A DNA stretch of 64,000 nt, from NCBI RefSeq assembly GCF_003688555.1, contig NZ_REFR01000013.1, forward strand, positions 1 to 64,000, in the 5' to 3' direction. Of this stretch, positions 57,458-64,000 are shown piece by piece. Position numbers and translations under genes: made by a program. This DNA is from Eilatimonas milleporae (GTDB lineage: Bacteria > Pseudomonadota > Alphaproteobacteria > Sphingomonadales > Kordiimonadaceae). The notes beneath the pieces are model-generated. The model ran no database searches, was not told the origin of the DNA, and saw nothing but the letters and a program-made list of their open reading frames with translations. The first letter of the stretch is position 1; each line of letters opens with the position of its first letter.

Positions 57458-58036
57458 TCACAGGGCCGGCAAGACCACCTTTTCATAGCGGTTGTTGCCA
57501 CTATGGTCGACACGGTTAAGCATTTGCGCGGCAGTCAGCCGCAAAACCGGATGACACCAGTCCGCCGCGATATCGCACAACGGCCTTAAAACGAAATCAC
57601 GCTTGTGCAAAGCGGGATGCGGCAGAACAAGCGGAGCGCGGGGCAGTGCACCGGGCGCATCATCCGCAGCCACCTTCCAGATTACAGGGTCCGGCAACAC
57701 AGCATCTCCATACGACAGAATATCGATATCCAGACTGCGGGCGGCCCAACGCACATCGCGCACACGCCCGAAAGCGGCCTCCGTCCCATGCAGGACAGTC
57801 AACAGTGCCTCCGGCGGCAATACGGTTTCCACCTGTGCGACCAGATTGACGAAATCAGGCTGTTCCGACGGTGGCCAGGCCGGTGTCGCATAGGCTGGCG
57901 AGACCGCCGTCAGACACACGGATTTTTCGCCCTTTATCCGTTCGAGCGCCATGGCGATCGTTGTGGCCGGACCTCCCGCCGCCGACGGCAGATTGGCCCC
58001 GAAGGCCAACAGTACGGATACCGGAACACACTTCAT
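57458..58036 (-). CDS. folK: 2-amino-4-hydroxy-6-hydroxymethyldihydropteridine diphosphokinase
   Basis: Protein of 192 aa in folate synthesis; it pyrophosphorylates the pterin before DHPS. The start LLAFGANL and the FGRVRDVRWAARSLDIDILSYGD signature (R..R..R.LD.D) near residues 90-112 are intact, as is LVLPHPALHKRDFVLRPL. It is longer than the E. coli enzyme (about 160 aa) by a C-terminal extension. It lies upstream of rpoZ in the same direction. Confidence 0.93.
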   Translation of the reverse strand: MKCVPVSVLLAFGANLPSAAGGPATTIAMALERIKGEKSVCLTAVSPAYATPAWPPSEQPDFVNLVAQVETVLPPEALLTVLHGTEAAFGRVRDVRWAARSLDIDILSYGDAVLPDPVIWKVAADDAPGALPRAPLVLPHPALHKRDFVLRPLCDIAADWCHPVLRLTAAQMLNRVDHSGNNRYEKVVLPAL

Positions 58037-58259
58037 GAAATACCTTTTCCTATTCTAGGTCGAACGATACCGCCAACTTGGGAACACAAATGTCAATTTG
58101 GTGATTTTTCTGTAGAATTTCCGTCTCGGCCGCGCCATTGTAGTATTATTGACGTATTTACTGATTAAATGCAGTCGCCCGGCCATATGGCAACACCAAT
58201 GGTCCCGATAATATGTTTAACAGTGCGTTTATTTTGATTTTCCACCGATAGGAACTTTC

Positions 58260-58928
58260 ATGATTTTTTATCCTGAAGAGCGGCTTGCTCTTTTCATCGA
58301 CGGTGCAAACCTTTACGCCACAGCCCGTGCTCTGGACATGGAAATCGACTATAAAAACCTGCGGGCCCATTTCGCCGGTCAGGGGCGCCTTGTCCGCGCC
58401 TTTTATTACACCGCCATTCTGGAAGACCAGGAATATTCACCGCTTCGCCCGCTGATAGACTGGCTTGATTATAACGGCTTTACGCTTGTGACAAAGCCGG
58501 TGAAGGAATTCACCGACGAACATGGTCGCCGCAAAATCAAGGGCAATATGGATATTGAAATCGCGGTGGACATGCTGAACATTTCGGATGCGGTCGATCA
58601 TGTGGTTCTGTTTTCCGGCGATGGGGATTTCCGGCGCCTTCTCGAGGCCGTTCAGCGGCGCGGCGTCCGTGTCACCGTCGTCAGTTCAAACACCACGCAA
58701 CCCTCCATGATTGCCGATGAACTACGGCGCCAAGCCGATCAGTTTGTCGATCTGGCGCGTCTGCGCAATACACTCGGCCGGAAGGGCGCCCGGCGGGCCG
58801 CGACCTATGATGACGATGTCATGGATCCGCAGGATGCCATGAACCCGGATATGTCGGAGGACGACGACGCCCCGCAGATTGACGACGCCGATATATATGG
58901 TGACAGCCTCGCCGCGCCGAAGGACTGA
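58260..58928 (+). CDS. NYN domain protein, LabA/DUF88 family
   Basis: Protein of 222 aa. The NYN (PIN-like) nuclease fold is visible: LFIDGANLYATARALDM with the first acidic residue, KGNMDIEIAVDMLNI and LFSGDGDFRRLLEAVQRRGVRVTVV with the remaining acidic residues. Such proteins are expected to be metal-dependent RNases. The C-terminal 40 residues are strongly acidic (DDDVMDPQDAMNPDMSEDDD) with a short degenerate repeat. AGGAA lies 5 nt before the ATG. Divergent from folK. Confidence 0.9.
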   Translation: MIFYPEERLALFIDGANLYATARALDMEIDYKNLRAHFAGQGRLVRAFYYTAILEDQEYSPLRPLIDWLDYNGFTLVTKPVKEFTDEHGRRKIKGNMDIEIAVDMLNISDAVDHVVLFSGDGDFRRLLEAVQRRGVRVTVVSSNTTQPSMIADELRRQADQFVDLARLRNTLGRKGARRAATYDDDVMDPQDAMNPDMSEDDDAPQIDDADIYGDSLAAPKD

Positions 58929-59009
58929 AGATATTTCCGGTCTCATATGATTACGTTGCCGTAATATTATCATGCACACAGGCTGCTTCACCACGCGCAG
59001 AGGTCAATC

Positions 59010-59693
59010 GTGACACTTCCCGACAAAGGCACCGCGGTGCCTGCGGCAAGCAAGGTGCCTGCCGAGCCGCCGCATGACTGCACACTGTGTCCGCGTCTTG
59101 CCGACTTTCGCCGGAAGAACCGGGAACTCTATCCCTCTTTCCACAACGGCCCCGTGGAAAGCTTCGGGACCATTGACGCGCGGATCCTCGTGGTCGGCTT
59201 GGCCCCCGGCCTGAAAGGGGCCAATGCCACAGGGCGGCCTTTTACAGGCGATTATGCCGGGGACCTGCTTTACGCGACCCTTATGAAAAAGGGACTTGCC
59301 TCGGGGACGTATGACCGCCGCCCCGATGACGGCTTCCATCTGGACGGGGTCATGGTCACCAATGCCGTCCGCTGTCTGCCCCCGGAAAACAAGCCGACCG
59401 GGGCCGAGATCAACAGCTGCCGTCCCTTTCTGCTGGCCCGCATGGACAGCCTGAAACATATGAAAGTGATCCTGGCGCTGGGCAAGATCGCCCATGACAG
59501 CACGGTCCGCGCACTGGGGGCAAAGCTGAAGGATCATGTCTTCGCCCACGCCGCCGTCCACAGACTGCAATACAACGGGCAACGGCTGACACTGGTGGAT
59601 AGCTATCACTGCTCACGCTATAATGTGAACACGGGCCGGTTGACACCGGCCATGTTCGAAAATGCCGTCGATGCCTGTATAGCGGTCTTATAA
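59010..59693 (+). CDS. Uracil-DNA glycosylase, UdgB (family 5)-type
   Basis: Protein of 227 aa. Family 4/5 iron-sulfur UDG: four cysteines Cys24, Cys27, Cys122 and Cys137 fit the cluster ligands, and GLAPGLKGAN (63-72) is the catalytic motif 1 of the UdgB type, which lacks the polar Asp/Asn of other UDGs. The second motif is atypical, YHCSRYN near the end. It removes uracil or deaminated bases from DNA. Start is GTG 59010, with AGAGG upstream. Confidence 0.85.
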   Translation: MTLPDKGTAVPAASKVPAEPPHDCTLCPRLADFRRKNRELYPSFHNGPVESFGTIDARILVVGLAPGLKGANATGRPFTGDYAGDLLYATLMKKGLASGTYDRRPDDGFHLDGVMVTNAVRCLPPENKPTGAEINSCRPFLLARMDSLKHMKVILALGKIAHDSTVRALGAKLKDHVFAHAAVHRLQYNGQRLTLVDSYHCSRYNVNTGRLTPAMFENAVDACIAVL

Positions 59694-59795
59694 AACCGAA
59701 ACCCTGGTGAACACGCGGGCAGCTGCGGCTTCACGCGCTCGGACCCTGTTTAACGGGAACAATGGCCAGAATGCCGGTGATACGGCCTCTATCGG

Positions 59796-60041
59796 TCAGT
59801 GGGATGTCAGGTCGTTGCCCACGTCGCTCTGACGGCTCAGCCAATGGCCGACAGTGTCCAGAACGTCCCCTGCCTGGGATGTCGCATCCAAGGCGGCGGC
59901 CGCACGCGGTCCGTTCAGCAGACCGTAAAGCCGCCTCGCGGACAGGGTATCCCCGCTATCAACGGCAGAGCGGACCGCCCGCATCAGACTGGGCCGCAAA
60001 GCGGCAATGGAGAGGCCGCCACGGCCTGATGAATATCTCAT
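59796..60041 (-). CDS. Small protein of unknown function
   Basis: Protein of 81 aa, MRYSSGRGGLSIAALRPSLMRAVRSAVDSGDTLSARR…, predicted helical, not recognised. AAGGAGA precedes the ATG and lies in the loop of a hairpin formed by AACCTG and CAGGTT, ending just before the start codon. The clean ribosome site and the codon usage support a real gene. No signal peptide or membrane segment. Confidence 0.55.
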   Translation of the reverse strand: MRYSSGRGGLSIAALRPSLMRAVRSAVDSGDTLSARRLYGLLNGPRAAAALDATSQAGDVLDTVGHWLSRQSDVGNDLTSH

Positions 60042-60386
60042 AACCTGTCTCCTTCGTCAGGTTGGCCTTCGCCTCAAGGCGAAAGACTGAGAAATCCGTC
60101 CCGGCATTTGTATCTGTTTTATTAGGCCCTACAATATATTGTGCCGATGACGCCCCGGAGACTCTTGGCGGACTCTTTCAGGACTCTTTCGAGACTCTTT
60201 CTTGACAGACGGCATGACTGCGGTGCCGGAAATCCGGCCGTGCCTTTCACCCCGGATATGGGGCGGTGCCCACCAGGCTATCCGTCTGATGGCATCTCCA
60301 TTCCATTAACCTTCCATTAGTCTTCTGTCCGCTAGCCTGCCGGCGCAGCCTGAAATCCCGAGGATACGGGCCGCGCAGAGGGGCAG
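60042..60386. other. Divergent intergenic region with repeats and a palindrome
   Basis: No gene is supported in these 345 nt. It holds a hairpin TTCGCC / GGCGAA (about 60069-60084) in the leader of the small protein gene, a perfect 12-bp palindrome ACAATATATTGT (60131-60142), and a degenerate 10-11-nt tandem repeat of GGACTCTTTC-like units (60158-60201). Confidence 0.6.
60158..60201. repeat. Degenerate 10-11-nt tandem repeat, four units
   Basis: GAGACTCTTGGC, GGACTCTTTCA, GGACTCTTTC and GAGACTCTTTC follow one another in the divergent region between the small-protein gene and the PAS protein gene. Confidence 0.65.
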
Positions 60387-60860
60387 ATGCAGGATGATCC
60401 GCAAAATGGCCGGGATCAGTCGCCAACCATCATCGATGGTCCGACCGTTCCCCAGACGCAGCACGTCCACGATTTGTGGGTGGCCGAAGCCGTCGATGGT
60501 TTCCTGCCCCGCAGCCGGGTCACCATGCAAAACCTGGGGGAAATCCGCCCCAATATATACATTCATGAATACCATCCCGACCGGGATGACTGGCGGGTCC
60601 GCCTGTGGGGACTGGGTGCCGTGCACCTGACCGATATCGATCTTCAGGGCCAGTGGTCCTCCGCACTGCCGGCAGAGGTGCAAAGCAAATACAGACCGCT
60701 TTTCAGCCGAGCACTGGAAACCCGCCGCCCTGTGACCGCGCACAACCGCGCCGCCGAATACAATATGCCCCTGAAGGTATTCGAAATCGTCTTCGTACCG
60801 ATGATTTTTGAAGCCAGCGGCCTGACCGGAACACTCGGGGCTTTCTGGCCGATAGCCTGA
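60387..60860 (+). CDS. PAS domain protein (PAS_5/DUF1488-type small sensor)
   Basis: Protein of 157 aa consisting essentially of one divergent PAS-like domain: NIYIHEYHPDRDDWRVRLWGLGAVHLTDIDLQGQW… and PLKVFEIVFVPMIFEASGLTGTLGAFWPI. Proteins with this alphaproteobacterial PAS_5 fold are small, soluble and of unknown signal. No output domain is present. AGAGGGG lies immediately upstream of the ATG, with short spacing. Confidence 0.72.
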   Translation: MQDDPQNGRDQSPTIIDGPTVPQTQHVHDLWVAEAVDGFLPRSRVTMQNLGEIRPNIYIHEYHPDRDDWRVRLWGLGAVHLTDIDLQGQWSSALPAEVQSKYRPLFSRALETRRPVTAHNRAAEYNMPLKVFEIVFVPMIFEASGLTGTLGAFWPIA

Positions 60861-60903
60861 CCGCCCCCCTTGAACAGACGGCCACCATGTCATCTGATGG
60901 AAA

Positions 60904-60929
60904 ACGGGGCCGGCACACATGCCAGCCCC
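60904..60929 (-). terminator. Terminator of the TonB-dependent receptor gene
   Basis: On the minus strand CGGGGCTGGC and GCCGGCCCCG pair (one G-U) around a 6-nt loop and are followed by TTTTCC, 28 nt after the receptor stop. Confidence 0.72.
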
Positions 60930-60956
60930 GAATATATTGCGACATGCCGAAACGTC

Positions 60957-63179
60957 TTAAAAGGTGATACGCACCCCGCCGATCGCCGTACGCGGCAGGC
61001 CCGGTCGCGCACCGATGGGCAGGCGGCCCGCCACATAGGTCTCGTCAAACAGATTCCGGACAGTGGCAAAAAGCTCAACCGTGTCCAAAAGGAAATAATT
61101 GGCCGATACATCGAACAGAACCCGGTCATCCAGACGCTCGCCCGACGGGATATCCCCGCTGCCGGCGCGCGATCTGGCTGCGGATAAATAATTCATCTGA
61201 AGCGACGCCCGGAACCGGTCCTCCGTCACACCGAGGCTGGCGGTCAGCTGATGTTTGGGCAGGTCGGGAAAACTGTCCCCTGCCTCGACATCGCCGAAGA
61301 AGCCGTCGGAAAAACTGGTCTCGAATTCGGCGTCCGTGAAAGTATAGGTCACCCTGACCGGAAGCTGCCAGCCGCCGCCCAAATCGAAGGCATATCCGCC
61401 CAGAAACTCCAGGCCGAGGATCCGGGCCTCGCCGCCGTTGAACTGGTCGCCGATCTCACCGCCCCGACAACCCGTGGACTCCGTGCATGTGCCGAGAATG
61501 TTGTCATAGTCGTTATAGAAAAAGACCGCCTCACCATAGAGACCGTCACGGTCGAAAATGGCGCCGACCTCATAATTGATGCTTTCTTCCTCGTCCGCGC
61601 CGGCACTGCTGGGTCCCGGAGGGTTGAACCCCTTGAAAACACCGGCTGTCAAAGTCAGATTGTCATTGACCTGATAATTGACGCCGAGGCCGGGAATAAA
61701 GGCATTCACGGTATTGTCGCGCTCGCCCGTCGGACCGCCGCTGCGGTCGGGATCGTCCCCGGCAAAATCCACACGGCGCAGATCGATCGTTTCAAAGCGA
61801 ACACCGGGCACAATGGTCCAGCGTCCCAGTGTGATCGTATCCTGCATCATGAAAGCCCAGGCACCGGCACTGACAACACGGTTTCCGCGCCGGCCGACGG
61901 TTTCCACTTCGCTCAACACCAGGGTTCCGTTCAGCATCTGAAAGTTTTCGTTGAACTGGGCGCGGTCTTCCTCGTCCTCGTGATAGCGGACGGAAAATTC
62001 CAGATCATGCACGGCCTCGCCCGTGGCGAACGGAATTGCCACCAGGCTTTGCACACCGGCGCTGTAATATTCACGTGCATTGTGACGCAGACGCACGGCG
62101 CCGGGGTCACTGTCAATCTCGCCGCGCAGAATCCCCAGTTCAGTGGCAAAGTCGCCCGGATTGGCAAGCACGGTGGCGGCGTTCACCGTCTCGCCGCCGA
62201 TGGACAGGTCATGAAACTTGAACCAGTCCCGCTTGAAATCATTGTAATAGCCCGTGGTCACCACTTCGATGCCGCCGGTCTTTAGCACATGGGTCAACAT
62301 ATACTGGTCATGATTGCTGTCGATGCGGTCCAGGTCGCTCGCCGCGTAACGCTGATAAGGGTCCGTATCGAAATCGGCGTCAGTCAGGCCCAGATAGGTT
62401 TCATTGGAATCATTGACCGTATGGCTCAGCTTGACATGCAGGGCTTGATACACATCCGCGTTCCTGTCCGTCTCAAGACGGAATTTCACGAGATAATCCT
62501 CAACGTCGAAGCCGGTGTCGCGTCCGCTCGGCAATTGCTTGAAACCGTCATTGGTGCTGCGGAACACTTCCACAAGACCGCCGATATGCCCGGTTGAGCC
62601 CCCTATGGCCGTATGGCCGGTGACAAGCCCGTCTTCGCCCACACGCAGATCGACAAACCCGGCAAGGGCCTCATCCGGAATGGACCGGCTGACTAGGTTG
62701 ACGGCGCCCCCGACCGTGCGCGGGCCGAATTTGATGGAACTGGACCCTTTGCGCACCTCGACCGCGGTCATGCGGGCAATGGTGGGAAAGTAATAGGCGG
62801 ACGGCGATGCATAGGGTGCCGGTGCGATAAGGACGCCGTCTTCCATCAGGGTGATTTTAGCCGACCTGTCGGCACCGGACCCACGCAGGCCGATATTGGG
62901 GCGCAGGCCAAAACCGTCTTCTTCGCGGATATTGACACCCGGCACTTCACGCAACAGGCGATGAATATCCTGATATTTGAATTCCAGCAGATCTTCTTCA
63001 TTCAACCGTGTCGCCGATCCGATAACCTGTGACCGGTCGACACTTTCACCGATGACCTGGATCCTTTCAATGGAGACGTCCACATAGTCCGGGGCGGCCC
63101 CGCCGCTTTCCTGCGCACGGGACGGCAGGGCAGCGGACAGGGCACAGACGGCGCACGCCGTCAGCAAACGGGGAGACAT
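60957..63179 (-). CDS. TonB-dependent outer-membrane receptor, FecA-like
   Basis: Protein of 740 aa. A signal peptide (…LLTACAVCALSAALPSRAQ) precedes a plug domain (DLLEFKYQDIHRLLREVPGVNIREEDGFGLRPNIGLRGSGADRSAKITLMEDGV) resembling the Fe(III)-dicitrate/FecA group, and a 22-strand-type barrel ending in VRITF with the terminal Phe needed for assembly. No FecIR-type N-terminal signalling domain is seen. No siderophore genes or transport partners are nearby. Terminator and Fur-like box flank it. Confidence 0.92.
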   Translation of the reverse strand: MSPRLLTACAVCALSAALPSRAQESGGAAPDYVDVSIERIQVIGESVDRSQVIGSATRLNEEDLLEFKYQDIHRLLREVPGVNIREEDGFGLRPNIGLRGSGADRSAKITLMEDGVLIAPAPYASPSAYYFPTIARMTAVEVRKGSSSIKFGPRTVGGAVNLVSRSIPDEALAGFVDLRVGEDGLVTGHTAIGGSTGHIGGLVEVFRSTNDGFKQLPSGRDTGFDVEDYLVKFRLETDRNADVYQALHVKLSHTVNDSNETYLGLTDADFDTDPYQRYAASDLDRIDSNHDQYMLTHVLKTGGIEVVTTGYYNDFKRDWFKFHDLSIGGETVNAATVLANPGDFATELGILRGEIDSDPGAVRLRHNAREYYSAGVQSLVAIPFATGEAVHDLEFSVRYHEDEEDRAQFNENFQMLNGTLVLSEVETVGRRGNRVVSAGAWAFMMQDTITLGRWTIVPGVRFETIDLRRVDFAGDDPDRSGGPTGERDNTVNAFIPGLGVNYQVNDNLTLTAGVFKGFNPPGPSSAGADEEESINYEVGAIFDRDGLYGEAVFFYNDYDNILGTCTESTGCRGGEIGDQFNGGEARILGLEFLGGYAFDLGGGWQLPVRVTYTFTDAEFETSFSDGFFGDVEAGDSFPDLPKHQLTASLGVTEDRFRASLQMNYLSAARSRAGSGDIPSGERLDDRVLFDVSANYFLLDTVELFATVRNLFDETYVAGRLPIGARPGLPRTAIGGVRITF

Positions 63180-63195
63180 AGATATTCCTTCTCTT

Positions 63196-63211
63196 GATAG
63201 TCATTCTTATT
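63196..63211. promoter_or_regulatory. Possible Fur box upstream of the TonB receptor
   Basis: The minus-strand 16-mer AATAAGAATGACTATC matches the 3' 16 positions of the classical Fur box (GATAAT repeats and inverse) at 12 of 16, and lies 17 nt before the start codon. In alphaproteobacteria iron control may be by other regulators (RirA, Irr), so this is tentative. Confidence 0.32.
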
Positions 63212-63387
63212 TTTGATTGACGCCTCGTCCCCCTACCATCCGGCCCTGCAAGCTGCAAGCCATTCTTATACACACCCATTAAACAGGGATCATTCTATAG
63301 GCAGCCTTGATAAAGACTGCTATTTCCCGGATATGTCACATGTTTATGGTGCGATACCGCGCTTCATACGGCGGTGAAGGACGGAGT

Positions 63388-64000
63388 ATGGCAAAACCGG
63401 TAGATATGGCAGAAAAACCGAACAGCGGCGAAGCTCGGGAAACGTTGCGGAGCGAAACAGCTTTCGAAAAGGGAGAAGTCATCTATCTGCAAGGCTCTGA
63501 CCCGGATGGCGTTTATCTGATCCTGGAAGGCGAGATCGATATTTCTCTGGGAGAGAAGGACGGCAATGTGAAAATTGCCCGGCTGGTCACGGGCGACCTG
63601 CTGGGAGAAATCAGCGCCATCGAAAACAAACCGCATTCGGTCACAGCACAGGCCGCCAGTGTCTGCCGCACCCTGTTCATCCCCAGGGATGCGTTCATGC
63701 GCAGTTTCTCAGACCCGCTTGTGCGCAAGGTGGTGCATACACTGGCCGCCCGTTTGCGTATCAGCGTCGCGTCAGGCGCCGCAAGACCGGAAGAAGACCG
63801 GGCCGACATCCCGCTGCCGAAGACGGTCTACATGCCGAAACTGGACCCGAAAAACCCGCTACAGCTTGTGCCCGCCAGTCCGCCCATGCAGGACCTGCTG
63901 GAGGCCCCCGTCAGGATCGACAGCCTGCCCTTCCGCGTGTGCCGTCAGACCGGCAAGGCGAAGGCCGCCAAAGCGATGGGCGACAGGCTGCTGCTGCCGG
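63388..64000 (+). CDS. Cyclic-nucleotide-binding domain protein, 3' part beyond window
   Basis: At least 204 codons, open to the window end. A cNMP-binding domain is visible: FEKGEVIYLQGSDPDGVYLILEGEIDIS, then VTGDLLGEISAIENKPHSVTAQAAS with the GExxxxxxxxR/HSVTA-type phosphate cassette in degenerate form. No helix-turn-helix is seen so far; a Pro-rich segment follows, so the output domain is beyond the edge. ATG 63388 with GGAG upstream; a second ATG at 63406. Divergent from the TonB receptor. Confidence 0.8.
   Translation, partial: MAKPVDMAEKPNSGEARETLRSETAFEKGEVIYLQGSDPDGVYLILEGEIDISLGEKDGNVKIARLVTGDLLGEISAIENKPHSVTAQAASVCRTLFIPRDAFMRSFSDPLVRKVVHTLAARLRISVASGAARPEEDRADIPLPKTVYMPKLDPKNPLQLVPASPPMQDLLEAPVRIDSLPFRVCRQTGKAKAAKAMGDRLLLP

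Overview
The window is a high-GC, densely coded bacterial chromosome segment, most likely from an alphaproteobacterium. The evidence is the DUF1476-type F1-ATPase zeta (inhibitor) subunit gene, the purC-purS-purQ-purL(small form) set, a bolA/monothiol glutaredoxin pair, and the chain rpoZ - rsh - pyrE - pdxJ - rnc - era - recO - parC with folK upstream, an order familiar in Alphaproteobacteria. The order within the class cannot be fixed by eye. I see no rRNA, tRNA, CRISPR array, prophage or insertion sequence, so this is ordinary core plus flexible chromosome.

Layout. 0-7.8 kb: zeta subunit (minus), then a plus-strand run of purine biosynthesis genes, a translationally coupled Alg14/Alg13-like (PssD/PssE-like) glycosyltransferase pair, bolA, grxD and an aldo/keto reductase. 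8-14 kb: a patatin-like lipoprotein, a GH18 protein without signal peptide (minus), a gene-poor 0.7 kb stretch with two operator-like repeats, an alpha/beta-hydrolase overlapping a phosphoribosyltransferase, and a HI0933-type flavoprotein. 14-20 kb (minus): YceI/cytochrome b561/YceI, a histidine kinase coupled to a response regulator with an HD-GYP output, and a host-attachment (baeRF-like) protein. 20-27 kb (plus): an Asp-rich calcium-repeat surface protein, SPFH/NfeD membrane pair behind a three-hairpin leader, cupin, cyclase, and TetR plus dienelactone hydrolase. 27-33 kb (minus): thiC with TPP riboswitch, LysE exporter, S9 peptidase, GNAT, rpsD. 33-47.6 kb: CHASE-type histidine kinase, a 3-hydroxyisobutyrate-dehydrogenase-like enzyme (minus), penicillin acylase, motB, SLC13 permease, bpt, a complete TRAP transporter and two tandem VOC genes, the second frameshifted. 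47.6-58 kb (minus): parC-recO-era-rnc-pdxJ-DUF2062-pyrE-rsh-rpoZ-folK. 58-64 kb: NYN/LabA protein, UdgB, a small unknown protein, PAS protein, a FecA-like TonB receptor and a cyclic-nucleotide-binding protein cut by the window end.

Most genes are housekeeping: nucleotide synthesis, stringent response, rRNA processing, chromosome decatenation and thiamine supply. No single locus is a clear new system. The most unusual signal is distributed: degenerate tandem repeats with a 12-nt (four-codon) period lie in frame in several unrelated genes, and related degenerate repeats occur in intergenic DNA. Together with the very repetitive Asp-rich gene they suggest a genome prone to small tandem expansions. 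Other points worth a second look are the Alg13/Alg14 pair inserted in a purine/bolA neighbourhood, the hairpin-rich leader of the SPFH gene with its large AT-rich palindrome, the apparent loss of acpS-lepB from the pdxJ-rnc junction, and the frameshifted VOC duplicate. All positions and start choices come from reading the sequence; family names are by recognition of motifs, not by database search.
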